Positions 1 to 8,049 of a stretch of DNA of 64,000 nt are shown piece by piece. The DNA is from Amycolatopsis acidiphila (lineage in GTDB: Bacteria > Actinomycetota > Actinomycetes > Mycobacteriales > Pseudonocardiaceae): the NCBI RefSeq assembly GCF_021391495.1, contig NZ_CP090063.1, forward strand, positions 5,456,001 to 5,520,000, written 5' to 3'. Position numbers and translations under genes: made by a program. The notes beneath the pieces are model-generated. The model was not told the DNA's origin and did not search any database. It saw only the letters and a list, made by a program, of their open reading frames with translations. How positions within the stretch are numbered: position 1 is the stretch's first letter; each line of letters opens with the position of its first letter.

Positions 1-483
1 GACAAGGTAGGGCAGGCTGCGGATGCCCATGACCTCGAGGGCGTCGACCTCCTCGGTGATCCGCATGGACCCGATCTCCGCCACGAGCCCGCAGCCGACC
101 TTGGCCGCGAGGATCCAGCCCCACATCTCCGGCCCCGCGGTACGGAGCCCGCCCAGCGCCGGAAAGATCCCCACGTAGCCACCGGCGCCGAACTGGGTGG
201 TGATGTAGTGCCCCTCGACCGCGAAGGCGGCGCCGATGACGAACTCCATCATCCAGATGACCAGGCCGCTGGAGAAGATCAGGATACCGGTCTGCCGGAA
301 CGCCTCCGACACGTAGAGCCGGACCTGGGGAAGTGCCGCCACGGCCCGGCCCCCGAAGGAGACCATGTCCGCGGCGTTCTCCAGCATCGTCCGGAGCTTC
401 GCCCGGCCGCGCCGGAAAAGCTCCTCCGATCCCGCATTTCGTGGCTCGGCGCGGTGCGCCGGGCCGGTGCTGGCAACAGTCAC
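1..483 (-). CDS. yrbE4B: YrbE/MlaE-family ABC permease, second subunit (YrbE4B-like), partial
   Basis: Membrane permease of an MCE-type lipid/sterol import system; it would pair with the YrbE-type gene just upstream and with an Mla-type ATPase and mce proteins beyond the window. The reading frame is open from a GTG at 483 to the window edge, giving 161 codons, and the C-terminal part is missing. Visible family features are an amphipathic N-terminus, the hydrophobic segment around LIFSSGLVIWMMEF, and the loop motif EEVDALEVMGI that MlaE permeases use to contact the ATPase. The start is 12 bases after the stop of the upstream gene, so the two are co-transcribed. The function is known for the family; the substrate is not determined by the sequence. 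Confidence 0.88.
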   Translation of the reverse strand, partial: MTVASTGPAHRAEPRNAGSEELFRRGRAKLRTMLENAADMVSFGGRAVAALPQVRLYVSEAFRQTGILIFSSGLVIWMMEFVIGAAFAVEGHYITTQFGAGGYVGIFPALGGLRTAGPEMWGWILAAKVGCGLVAEIGSMRITEEVDALEVMGIRSLPYLV

Positions 484-494
484 TCCGGGTCCCC

Positions 495-1352
495 CTATCG
501 AACCGTCTGCATTTGGGGAAAGAGACCGAGTGAGATCATGTTCAGGGCGAGGTCCACCAGGAAGACCAGCGCGAACGCGATCACGACGGCCTGGTTGACC
601 GCCCGGCCGACGCCCATGGCCCCGCCGCTCGAGTTGATGCCCTTGTAGGAGCACACGATTCCGATGACGAAGCCGATGATCGTGCTCTTCAGCAGCGCCA
701 CCGCGAGCTCCACAGTGGTCACGTTCGCGAACAGCGCCGTGAAGTAGTCTCCGGCGGGCACGCTGCCGAAGGACATGACTCCCAGCACGCCGGTGACGAT
801 TCCGATGATCACCGAAACCAGCATCAGCAGCGGTGTCATGATCGTCGCCGCGAGTACGCGAGGCAGGACCAGCTCGCGCACCGGGTCCATGCCGAGCACC
901 TCCAGCGCGTCCAGCTCCTCGCGCACCTTCCTGGCCCCGAGGTCGGAACAGATCGCCGCGCCGACGATCCCCGCGACCACCATGGAGTTGATCCAGGGGG
1001 TGAACTCGCGAAGGTTGAAGATGAAGAAGTACTGGCCGTAACGACTGGCCGCGCCGAGCAGGCCGATGAAGTTGATGCCCAGGATCGCGATCATCATGCC
1101 GAAGGCGAACACGGCGAGGATCATCGGGAACCAGCAGAGCTTGAGGATCCGGTACAGCTCGTCCCGCACGATGCCCCAGTAGCCGACCGGCCGCCGGATG
1201 GCGGTCCACAGGACCCGGCCTCCCAGCTGTGCCAGTGCCCCGACCTCGGCGAGCGGAGCGAAGAGCGGTCGCGGAACGCGAGCCGCCCACTGCGAGTGCG
1301 GCCCCTTGGTGGCCTTACCGCCCGTGCGGCCGCCTGCGTCGACGGTGGTCAT
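495..1352 (-). CDS. yrbE4A: YrbE/MlaE-family ABC permease, first subunit (YrbE4A-like)
   Basis: First of the two permeases of an MCE import system. About 285 residues from the ATG at 1352. The frame stays open to a GTG at 1401-1403 with a strong AAGGAGG inside the extension, but that site is about 29 bases from the ATG, so the start is uncertain. There are five or six hydrophobic segments, and the cytoplasmic loop EELDALEVLGMDP is the conserved MlaE ATPase-contact motif. It lies directly upstream of the second permease, which fits the yrbEA-yrbEB order of actinobacterial mce operons. It diverges from the reductase gene at 1649, with the intergenic region holding a candidate regulatory element. 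Confidence 0.88.
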   Translation of the reverse strand: MTTVDAGGRTGGKATKGPHSQWAARVPRPLFAPLAEVGALAQLGGRVLWTAIRRPVGYWGIVRDELYRILKLCWFPMILAVFAFGMMIAILGINFIGLLGAASRYGQYFFIFNLREFTPWINSMVVAGIVGAAICSDLGARKVREELDALEVLGMDPVRELVLPRVLAATIMTPLLMLVSVIIGIVTGVLGVMSFGSVPAGDYFTALFANVTTVELAVALLKSTIIGFVIGIVCSYKGINSSGGAMGVGRAVNQAVVIAFALVFLVDLALNMISLGLFPQMQTVR

Positions 1353-1565
1353 CGCCGCACCGGAGAGGACGAGACGAGTGCCCTCCTTTTCGTGCCGCAG
1401 CACTGATATCCGGGCAGGTGACGAGCATCCATGGCTTCCTCACACATCGTTGTCGAGTAAGTCATATTTTCTACATGTACGTTGATAACTGGTCAAGGCC
1501 CGATCGATGCCAGGGTGAGGATCGCGGGGGCGGCCTTGACAGAGATCTTACCATCTTGTAGAAGA

Positions 1566-1581
1566 ATTTACGATCTAGTCC
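1566..1581 (+). promoter_or_regulatory. Candidate operator/promoter element ATTTACGATCTAGTCC
   Basis: Sixteen bases in the divergent intergenic region 1353-1648, matching 15 of 16 bases of the element at 18972-18987 upstream of the extradiol dioxygenase gene. A looser version occurs at 23025-23039. Recurrence only in promoter regions of this catabolic locus suggests a shared regulator or promoter class. The rest of this intergenic region shows no gene. Confidence 0.45.
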
Positions 1582-1648
1582 AGGTCGGTCGGCACCTGCA
1601 GTACCCCGACGCAGACATCCAGTCCCAGACAGGGAGGTGCGGTCGGCA

Positions 1649-2677
1649 ATGTCGCCAGAAACGTCCGCCACGCTCAGCCGTCGCCCCGTGGAGATGGCCA
1701 TGCCCCAGGAACCCTCGCGCCCCGCGAACGGCGGCGCGGACACCGTCGAACTACTGGTCCGCAGGGTCGACCGGGTGGGCGACGACACGATCGCGCTCGT
1801 GCTCGCCGACGCCGCCGGGCGGGAGCTTCCCGCCTGGAAACCCGGGGCTCACATCGACCTCGTCCTGAACGAAACTCTGACCCGCCAGTATTCGCTGTGC
1901 GGAGACCCGGACGACCGGTCCGCGTGGCGACTCGGGATCCTCCGGGAGCCCAAGAGCCGCGGCGGCTCGGAGTATCTACACGATCGGGTGGAGCCAGGAT
2001 CGAGACTCCTCGCCCGCGGCCCCCGCAATCATTTCGAGCTCCGCGACAGCGAACGGTACGAGTTCGTCGCCGGGGGGATCGGCATCACGCCGATCCTGCC
2101 CATGATCCGTCAGGTCGCCGCGACCGGCGCCGAGTGGCGGCTGCTCTACGGAGGCCGGCGCCGGACGTCGATGGCGTTCCTGGACGAACTGGAGACCTAC
2201 GGCGATCGCGTGCTCGTGCGCCCCCAGGACGAATTCGGCCTGCTGGACCTCACGGGGTTCCTCGCCGACGCCCCGGCGGGCAGCGCCGTCTACTGCTGCG
2301 GCCCGGAACCGCTCATCGCTGCCACCGAAACGGTCTGCGCGGCACGGCCCGCGCTGCGCCTGCACGTCGAAAGGTTCACTCCGGTCGCACTGCCGGACGA
2401 TGCCTCGGACACCGAATTCGAGGTGGAATGCGCGGAGTCCGGCCTCACCGTCTCGGTTCCTCCCGGCACCTCCATCCTGCAGGCCGTGCGGGAAGCGGGT
2501 ATCGAGGTCCTGAGCTCCTGCTCCGAAGGCACCTGCGGCACCTGCGAGACCGACGTCCTGGAAGGCACGCCCGAGCACCGGGACTCCGTGCTCACGCCGG
2601 AGGAACGCAAGGCCGGCGAATCCATGATGATCTGCGTTTCCCGCTGCCGGGGCCGGCGGCTCGTCCTGGACCTCTGA
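1649..2677 (+). CDS. Phthalate-dioxygenase-reductase/VanB-type oxidoreductase (FMN, NADH, 2Fe-2S)
   Basis: Electron-transfer reductase that passes electrons from NAD(P)H through FMN to a plant-type 2Fe-2S centre, usually for a Rieske oxygenase or demethylase. About 342 residues from the ATG at 1649; a GTG at 1637 overlaps the likely GGGAGG ribosome site, so the ATG is preferred. Domains in order are a flavin-binding barrel with RQYSLC at 79-84, an NAD-binding fold with GGIGITP at 142-148, and a C-terminal ferredoxin with Cys291, Cys296, Cys299 and Cys329 in the C-X4-C-X2-C-X29-C spacing. No oxygenase partner lies next to it, so the partner is unknown; it may serve another hydroxylase in this locus or one elsewhere. 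Confidence 0.9.
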   Translation: MSPETSATLSRRPVEMAMPQEPSRPANGGADTVELLVRRVDRVGDDTIALVLADAAGRELPAWKPGAHIDLVLNETLTRQYSLCGDPDDRSAWRLGILREPKSRGGSEYLHDRVEPGSRLLARGPRNHFELRDSERYEFVAGGIGITPILPMIRQVAATGAEWRLLYGGRRRTSMAFLDELETYGDRVLVRPQDEFGLLDLTGFLADAPAGSAVYCCGPEPLIAATETVCAARPALRLHVERFTPVALPDDASDTEFEVECAESGLTVSVPPGTSILQAVREAGIEVLSSCSEGTCGTCETDVLEGTPEHRDSVLTPEERKAGESMMICVSRCRGRRLVLDL

Positions 2678-2689
2678 CGAGCGGAGCGA

Positions 2690-2727
2690 CGAAACGGCGG
2701 ACGGAGAGCTCTCCGTCCGCCGTTTCG
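2690..2727. terminator. Bidirectional terminator hairpin between convergent genes
   Basis: A perfect palindrome with 19-base arms (left arm beginning CGAAACGGCGGACGG) sits between the reductase stop at 2677 and the end of the convergent small gene at 2762. Its position and perfection fit a shared factor-independent terminator, though the U-tract is weak, as is usual in actinomycetes. Confidence 0.85.
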
Positions 2728-2761
2728 CTTGTGCGGAGCCAAAAGCGGGAATCCTCTGTGG

Positions 2762-2986
2762 TCAGCTCCCGCCTTCCAGAACAGCGCCCAGCCGCGGAGC
2801 CAGACCCGGCTCCCCCGTGATCATGTACCCCGCGAACTGATCGAGCAGCATGACCATGTGCCGTTCGGCCCGCCGCGCCGAGAGAACGTCGTGCTCGGTC
2901 GTGGCCTTGCGAATCTCCCACAACTTCTCCGAGATCAAGCGTTGCAGGAGAGCGGGATCGACAATGCCTTCGGGGTCGGTGACCAT
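2762..2986 (-). CDS. Small uncharacterised protein, last gene of the catabolic locus
   Basis: A 74-residue protein that I do not recognise. It is charged, predicted mostly helical, with no cysteine cluster, signal peptide or membrane segment; the centre is rich in Arg, Glu and His (HDVLSARRAERHMVML). The ATG at 2986 has a good GAGGT ribosome site about 8 bases upstream. It is the last gene on the minus strand, 166 bases after the E2 acyltransferase gene, and ends at a strong shared terminator. Codon use fits the host. Its position suggests an accessory role in the pathway, but no function can be assigned. Confidence 0.65.
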   Translation of the reverse strand: MVTDPEGIVDPALLQRLISEKLWEIRKATTEHDVLSARRAERHMVMLLDQFAGYMITGEPGLAPRLGAVLEGGS

Positions 2987-3122
2987 GCTTGCCTACCTCA
3001 AGGTGAGAGGACTGCTGTGCGTCATCCTCCCGGCGCCCGGTCACGGCGCTTTCCACGGGCGACGGTGCCGGTGTGGATGTGCCCTGACTCTGACACAATC
3101 GTGGCCCCTGTCACATGGTCGA

Positions 3123-3146
3123 GACTACTGACTTGACTACTGACTT
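3123..3146. repeat. Exact tandem duplication of a 12-bp unit (GACTACTGACTT x2)
   Basis: Two perfect copies at 3123-3134 and 3135-3146, immediately after the E2 stop at 3153 and about 140 bases upstream of the small gene start at 2986. It may be a regulator-binding direct repeat or simple slippage; nothing else in the gap decides between them. Confidence 0.6.
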
Positions 3147-3152
3147 CCTGCG

Positions 3153-4211
3153 TCAGCAGCCGCCGACCTTGAAGTCGGCTCGCTCGATCCGGCGCTTGAC
3201 GCTGCCGAGGAACCGAGCGGCGTCCGCCCCGTCGACGAGACGGTGGTCGTAGCTGACGGACAGATAGACCATCGCACGAACCGCGATGGTGTTACCACCG
3301 GCTTCGTCAGGCAGGGGAACCACCCGTTCGACGACGGCCCCGGTTCCCAGGATGCCGGTCTGCGGCTGGTTGATGATCGGGGTGTCGAACAGGGCGCCCC
3401 GGCTGCCGGTGTTGGTCAGGGTGAACGTCCCGCCCGCGAGCTCGTCAGGGCTGATCTTCCCGTCGCGGGTCCGCTCGGCGACATCGGCGATCGCCAGGGC
3501 GAGCCCCTCGATGTCGAGCTCCCCGGCGTTCCGGACGACCGGCACGAGCAGGCCGCGCGGAGTGTCGACGGCGATGCCGAGGTGACAGTCCCGATAGTAG
3601 GTCGCCTCGGTGTTGTCCTCTCTGACAGAGGCGTTGAGCATCGGATGCTCGGCCAGCGCTTCGATCGCGGCCTTCGCGAAGAACGGCAGGAACGACAACC
3701 GGGTTCCAGTACGCGCCCGAAAGGCGTCCTTGGTCTCCGCCCGCAGGCGGGCGAGCCTGGTGACGTCGGCTTCCAGCACGGTCGTCAGTTGTGCGGAGAC
3801 CTGGAGCGAGGACACCATGCGCTTCGCGATGGTCTGGCGGAGCCTCGACATCTTCTCCGTGCGCACACCCTCCGCCACGGGTTCGCGTGGCGGAGCCGCC
3901 GGAGCGGGTGGGGGTGGCGCGGGAGCGGGAGCCGGAGCGGGCGGAGCATCCGCGTACGGACCTTCGCCCGCCCCGGCGGGGTCGACGACGGCGAGGGGAT
4001 CGCCCACCGCCACCGTGTCGTTCTCGTGGGCCAGCAGTTCGCGGATCGTGCCCGCGAAGGGTGCCGGTACTTCCGTGTCGACCTTGTCGGTCGCCACCTC
4101 GAGGAGGGGTTCGTCCTCGAGGACGGTGTCGCCGGCTTGCTTGAGCCAGCGAGTGATGAGTCCCTCGGTCACGTTCTCGCCGAGGGCGGGCATGGTCACC
4201 TGCGTGGTCAT
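3153..4211 (-). CDS. Dihydrolipoamide acyltransferase (2-oxoacid dehydrogenase E2), lacking the subunit-binding domain
   Basis: E2 component that accepts an acyl group on a swinging lipoyl arm and transfers it to CoA. 352 residues from the ATG at 4211, preceded by AAGGACGA. Residues 1-80 form a lipoyl domain with the modified lysine at K43 (EVATDKVD), followed by a Pro/Ala-rich linker. The catalytic domain follows directly and carries the active-site motif HRLVDGAD with His323. The roughly 35-residue peripheral subunit-binding domain normally found between linker and catalytic core is not visible, and the protein is about 50 residues shorter than usual. It lies 30 bases after the E1 gene; no E3 gene is present. 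It probably makes an acyl-CoA from a ring-cleavage oxoacid. Confidence 0.9.
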   Translation of the reverse strand: MTTQVTMPALGENVTEGLITRWLKQAGDTVLEDEPLLEVATDKVDTEVPAPFAGTIRELLAHENDTVAVGDPLAVVDPAGAGEGPYADAPPAPAPAPAPPPPAPAAPPREPVAEGVRTEKMSRLRQTIAKRMVSSLQVSAQLTTVLEADVTRLARLRAETKDAFRARTGTRLSFLPFFAKAAIEALAEHPMLNASVREDNTEATYYRDCHLGIAVDTPRGLLVPVVRNAGELDIEGLALAIADVAERTRDGKISPDELAGGTFTLTNTGSRGALFDTPIINQPQTGILGTGAVVERVVPLPDEAGGNTIAVRAMVYLSVSYDHRLVDGADAARFLGSVKRRIERADFKVGGC

Positions 4212-4240
4212 CGTTCGTCCTTGTCGGGTGTTCGGTGCGG

Positions 4241-6565
4241 TCAGCCGGCGAGGTCGAGGGCGGCCCGGACGATGCTGTCGGCGTCCAGTCCGTGGTAGCG
4301 GTACACGTCCTCGATCGAGCCGGACTGCCCGAAGCGCGTCACGCCGAGCGCGCTGGCCGCCACCCCGTTGATCGTGGCCAGGAACGACAGGGTGTGGGGG
4401 TGTCCGTCCAGGACGGTGACGAGTGGCGTGGCCCGGTCGGCCGGGAACACCTGGTCGAGGATCCACGACTCGGCCTGTTCATGCCCCTGGCGCGCGCGCA
4501 CCGCGCGGTAGAGCAGGTCAGGGCTGGTCACGCAGATGATGTCCGCCGGGATAGCGGCGGCCTCGAGCCGTTCCGCGGCGGCCACTGCCTCGGGCAGCAC
4601 GGCGCCCATCGCCGCGATCGTCACCTTGGCCCCGTCCCGCCGCCGCAACGGATAGGCGCCCCCCACCGCCTGACGGCGGCGACGCTCGCGCGCGGCGGGG
4701 TCGGCGGGCACCGCGGCCAGTGACTGGTCGACCGGCCTGGTCGAGAGCCGGAGGTACGCCGAACTGCCGTCCGGCCTGCCGAGGCGAGCGAGGCTGGCCA
4801 GCAACGTCCATTCGGTGTCGATCGCGAACGCGGGCTCGTAGCTGACACAGCCCGGCTGCTCCAGCCCGATGGAGGGCGTGGTGACGGACTGGTGGGCGCC
4901 CCCTTCCGGTGCCAGCGAAACCCCGGACGGGGTGCCGATGAGGATGGACTGTCCCCCGGCGTAGATGCCGTAGGACCACGGTTCCAGCGCCCGCCCGACG
5001 AACGGGTCGTAGAGCACCCCGATCGGCAGCAGCGGTTCGCCCCACCTGCTCCAGGTGGCGCCCAGCTCCCCCAGCAGGCTCACCAGGTTGACCTCGGCGA
5101 TCCCGAGCTCGATGTGCTGCCCGGTCGGTTTCTCCCGCCAGTGCAGGATGGTCTCGGCGTCGTCGGCGAACCAGTCCTGGCGCTCGGCGGAGGACCACAC
5201 GCCCACCTTGTTCACCCAGCCGCCGAGGTTGGTCGTCGAGCTGACGTCGGGGCTGACCGTCACGACCCGGCGGGCGGCGTCCGGTGCTTCGCGGGTGAGG
5301 TCCAGCAACACGCGCCCGAGGGCGGCCTGGGTCGTGGCCGTGCCGGACGGTGTGCGCCCGATGTCCACCGGCACCGCCGGCGGTGCCTGCAGTCTCGTTT
5401 CCGGCCGGCGCAGCCGCTCCGCGGTCCGCGTGCAGAGCAACTGGGCGTCGGTACCTTCGTCGAACCCGCGCCACGGATCGTCCAGGTCGGTCCCGGCCCG
5501 GGTCGCGAGCTCACGCATCTGTTCCTCGGTCAGCAGCGCCGAGTGGTTCTGGGGGTGTCCCCTGGTCGCCAGTCCGTATCCCTTGACGGTGTAGGCGAAG
5601 ATGACCGTCGGGCGGGTGTCGTCGATGGCCGTGAAGGCCTCGTCGAGAGCACCGAGGTCGTGGCCGCCGAGGTTGGCGACCGCGCCGACGAGGGTCGCGT
5701 CGTCCACCTGATCGATCAGCTCCGCGATCCGGGCCGCGCCGGTACCGATCCCGGGCAGGCGCCGGCGCAGCTCGGGGGCACCACAGCGCAGGAGCCGCTG
5801 GTACTCGGGATTGGGCATGTCGTCGATCCGCTGCCGCAGCTCGGCCCCGCCGGGGCGGGTGAACAACTCCTCGATGAGCTGCCCGTACTTCAGTGTGATG
5901 ACCTGCCAGCCTGCGGCCGCGAACATGCCCTGCAGCTTGTCCGCGGCGATGTTCGGCACGACCCTGTCCAGGGACTGGCGGTTGAGGTCCACGACCCAGA
6001 CGAGCTCGCCCAGCTCCGCGACGGCCGGATCCAGCACGGCCTCCCACACCGCGCCCTCGTCCAGCTCCGCGTCACCCACCAGCGAGTACTGGCGCCCGGC
6101 GCCCGCCCCGCCGGCGAGGGCGTCGACGTAGCGCCGGGACACGGTCCCCCAGATCGGGGCGGTGGCACCGATGCCGACGGAGCCGGTCGAATAGTCCACG
6201 GGGTCCGGGTCCTTGATCCGGCTCGGGTAGCTCTGCAGGCCGCCGAACTCGCGCAGCCGCGGAAGGTACGACGCGTCCAGGCTGCCGAGCAGGTAGTTGA
6301 TCGCGTGCAGCACGGGCGAGGCGTGCGGCTTGACAGATACCCGGTCCTGCGGCCGCAGATGCCGGAACCACAGCGAGGTCATGATCGACACCATCGACGC
6401 GGACGACGCCTGGTGACCGCCGACCTTCAGCCCCGACGGGTTGGGCCGGACCCGGTTGGCATGGTGGATGATCGCCGACGAGAGCCACAGCACTCGGCTC
6501 TCGACCTCACGCAGAACATCGAGCTCAGCGCCGGCGGACCGAGGGCTGATCACTGGGCTGGCCAT
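4241..6565 (-). CDS. Thiamine-dependent 2-oxoacid dehydrogenase E1, AceE/transketolase-like single-chain type
   Basis: Decarboxylates a 2-oxoacid with thiamine diphosphate and acylates the lipoyl arm of E2. 774 residues, shorter than the roughly 890-920 of housekeeping AceE. The diphosphate/metal-binding motif is GDAELDE at 164-170 with Asn195; conserved histidines lie at His51 (GGHQAS) and His81 (KPHASP). The middle and C-terminal thirds look like the pyrimidine-binding and transketolase C-terminal domains. Its location inside an aromatic catabolic operon and the single-chain E1 architecture suggest a dedicated enzyme for a specific oxoacid rather than pyruvate metabolism. Co-transcribed with the E2 gene downstream. 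Confidence 0.88.
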   Translation of the reverse strand: MASPVISPRSAGAELDVLREVESRVLWLSSAIIHHANRVRPNPSGLKVGGHQASSASMVSIMTSLWFRHLRPQDRVSVKPHASPVLHAINYLLGSLDASYLPRLREFGGLQSYPSRIKDPDPVDYSTGSVGIGATAPIWGTVSRRYVDALAGGAGAGRQYSLVGDAELDEGAVWEAVLDPAVAELGELVWVVDLNRQSLDRVVPNIAADKLQGMFAAAGWQVITLKYGQLIEELFTRPGGAELRQRIDDMPNPEYQRLLRCGAPELRRRLPGIGTGAARIAELIDQVDDATLVGAVANLGGHDLGALDEAFTAIDDTRPTVIFAYTVKGYGLATRGHPQNHSALLTEEQMRELATRAGTDLDDPWRGFDEGTDAQLLCTRTAERLRRPETRLQAPPAVPVDIGRTPSGTATTQAALGRVLLDLTREAPDAARRVVTVSPDVSSTTNLGGWVNKVGVWSSAERQDWFADDAETILHWREKPTGQHIELGIAEVNLVSLLGELGATWSRWGEPLLPIGVLYDPFVGRALEPWSYGIYAGGQSILIGTPSGVSLAPEGGAHQSVTTPSIGLEQPGCVSYEPAFAIDTEWTLLASLARLGRPDGSSAYLRLSTRPVDQSLAAVPADPAARERRRRQAVGGAYPLRRRDGAKVTIAAMGAVLPEAVAAAERLEAAAIPADIICVTSPDLLYRAVRARQGHEQAESWILDQVFPADRATPLVTVLDGHPHTLSFLATINGVAASALGVTRFGQSGSIEDVYRYHGLDADSIVRAALDLAG

Positions 6566-6595
6566 GACGAAACTCTCCTAACGCGATCGGGGAAA

Positions 6596-7441
6596 TCAGC
6601 GCAGGTCCCGGGCGGCGACCTGGTCGAAGGTGGCCGGCTCGCGCCCGAGCAGCAGGGTCAGCACCCTCGGGTTGCCGGGGAAACCGTGCGTGTCGTAGTG
6701 GGCGAACGTCGAGATCATGTCGGCGCCCGCCATCGGGTGGTGCCGGGCCGCGGGCGGCAGCGGGGCGGCCAGGGGCGACCCGCTTTCGGCGCGCAGCCGG
6801 ACACCGCGCCGCGCGCCGACGGCCGCCACCATCTGCGCCATCGTCGTCAGTGGACCGGCGAGCTCGTACGTGGCGTACTCGTGACCGTCCTCTGTGGCGA
6901 CCCGGGCGCCGACCTCGGCGAGGTCCGCGAGATCGAGGACCGCGAGCTTGGCGTCCCGGTCGAACGGCACCCGCGCGGCGCCCGGGGCCGCGTCGGCGAA
7001 CATCGCGAGGACCACCTGGGCGTACAGGGAAGGCTGCAGGATCGTCCACGCCGGCGAGCTCTCCCGCACGGCCGCCTCGGCGCGGGCCTTCCGCAGGTGA
7101 TTGCGCAGCGTCGGCGTGCAAGGGTGCAGCACCGAGTGGTAGACGAACCGCCGGGCACCGGCCTCGGCCGCGGCGCGCACCGCGTTGACGATGAGCTCGT
7201 CCTCCCGCGGGTGCAGAGCGGGTGGTATCGCGTAGACGGCGTGCGCGCCGGAAAATGCCGACCGCAGAGCGGAGATGTCGTCGAGGCCGGCGCGCACCAC
7301 CGGCACGCCGGCTGTTTGCAAAGCCGCTTCGCCCTCCACGCTGTGACTGATCGCGACGACCTCGACGTCCCTGGTGCACAGCTCCCGGAGCAGGTGCCGC
7401 CCGGCGATGCCCGAGGCGCCGACCACCACGATGTGCTTCAC
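6596..7441 (-). CDS. NmrA/atypical SDR-family NAD(P)-binding protein
   Basis: 281 residues starting at a GTG at 7441 whose GTGA overlaps the stop of the upstream FMN reductase gene, so the two are translationally coupled. The N-terminus HIVVVGASGIAGRHLL is the NmrA-type nucleotide-binding GxxGxxG. There is no classical YxxxK in the expected context, as in many NmrA-like proteins, so it could be a reductase or a redox sensor. Reduction or isomerisation of a pathway intermediate is possible, but the substrate is unknown. It lies between the FMN reductase and E1 genes of the same operon. Confidence 0.8.
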   Translation of the reverse strand: MKHIVVVGASGIAGRHLLRELCTRDVEVVAISHSVEGEAALQTAGVPVVRAGLDDISALRSAFSGAHAVYAIPPALHPREDELIVNAVRAAAEAGARRFVYHSVLHPCTPTLRNHLRKARAEAAVRESSPAWTILQPSLYAQVVLAMFADAAPGAARVPFDRDAKLAVLDLADLAEVGARVATEDGHEYATYELAGPLTTMAQMVAAVGARRGVRLRAESGSPLAAPLPPAARHHPMAGADMISTFAHYDTHGFPGNPRVLTLLLGREPATFDQVAARDLR

Positions 7442-8049
7442 CGCGGCTGCAGCGCTCCGGCCCCGTGCCACGCCCGGGCGAACTCCACGACCTGCCGCGC
7501 CACTGTCTCCAGCTGCATCCGCGCGGCACCGTCGACGCACTGACCGTCGGTGTCGAACACCGGCCCGGAGGCGTTGACGGCCGCGCCCAGCGGGGTCGGC
7601 CAGCCGCGCAGCGCGTGGACGGTCTGGCGCAGGCTCTGCAAGGTGGTCACGGTGGCCTGCCAGCCGTACGCCACCGCGATGCAGCCGACGGGGAGCCCGT
7701 CGAGGTAGGGCCGGTCGTCGGCGCGCAGGTCTTCGACGTAGTCGAGCACGTTCTTCATCAAGCCCGAGAGTGTGCCGTGGTACCCGGGCGAGGACAGGAT
7801 CACGCCGTCGCACCGGCGCAGGGCCGCGACCAGTGCCTCGGCGTTCTCCGTACGCTCGGGGTTCTCCGGCGCGTAGATCGGCAGCACCAACTCCGGGCCG
7901 GCCAGGACCTCGACCTCCGCGCCGGCCTCCACGACGGACGCTGCGGCGGCGCGCAAGGCCTTCTCCGAGCTCGAGTCCGCTCGTGTGGAACCGCCGAGGC
8001 AGAGGACGCGGATCGGCACCGCCTCGTCGCCGGTGATCTCCTGGGTCAT
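7438..8049 (-). CDS. NAD(P)H-dependent FMN reductase
   Basis: 203 residues, flavodoxin-like fold of the FMN_red family. The phosphate-binding loop is LCLGGSTRADSSSEKAL near residue 20, and the second conserved element is SSPGYHGTLSGLMKN. It probably supplies reduced FMN to flavin-dependent oxygenases of the locus, such as the two-component monooxygenase at 23502-24686. The ATG at 8049 overlaps the ribBA stop by 4 bases (ATGA) and the gene overlaps its downstream neighbour by 4 bases, so the three are coupled. Confidence 0.88.
   Translation of the reverse strand: MTQEITGDEAVPIRVLCLGGSTRADSSSEKALRAAAASVVEAGAEVEVLAGPELVLPIYAPENPERTENAEALVAALRRCDGVILSSPGYHGTLSGLMKNVLDYVEDLRADDRPYLDGLPVGCIAVAYGWQATVTTLQSLRQTVHALRGWPTPLGAAVNASGPVFDTDGQCVDGAARMQLETVARQVVEFARAWHGAGALQPR

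Noticed and set aside
4892..7543. An 883-codon open frame on the plus strand opposite the E1 gene
   Set aside because: Repetitive Arg/Gly/Pro-rich translation and exact mirror of real genes; a high-GC antisense frame.
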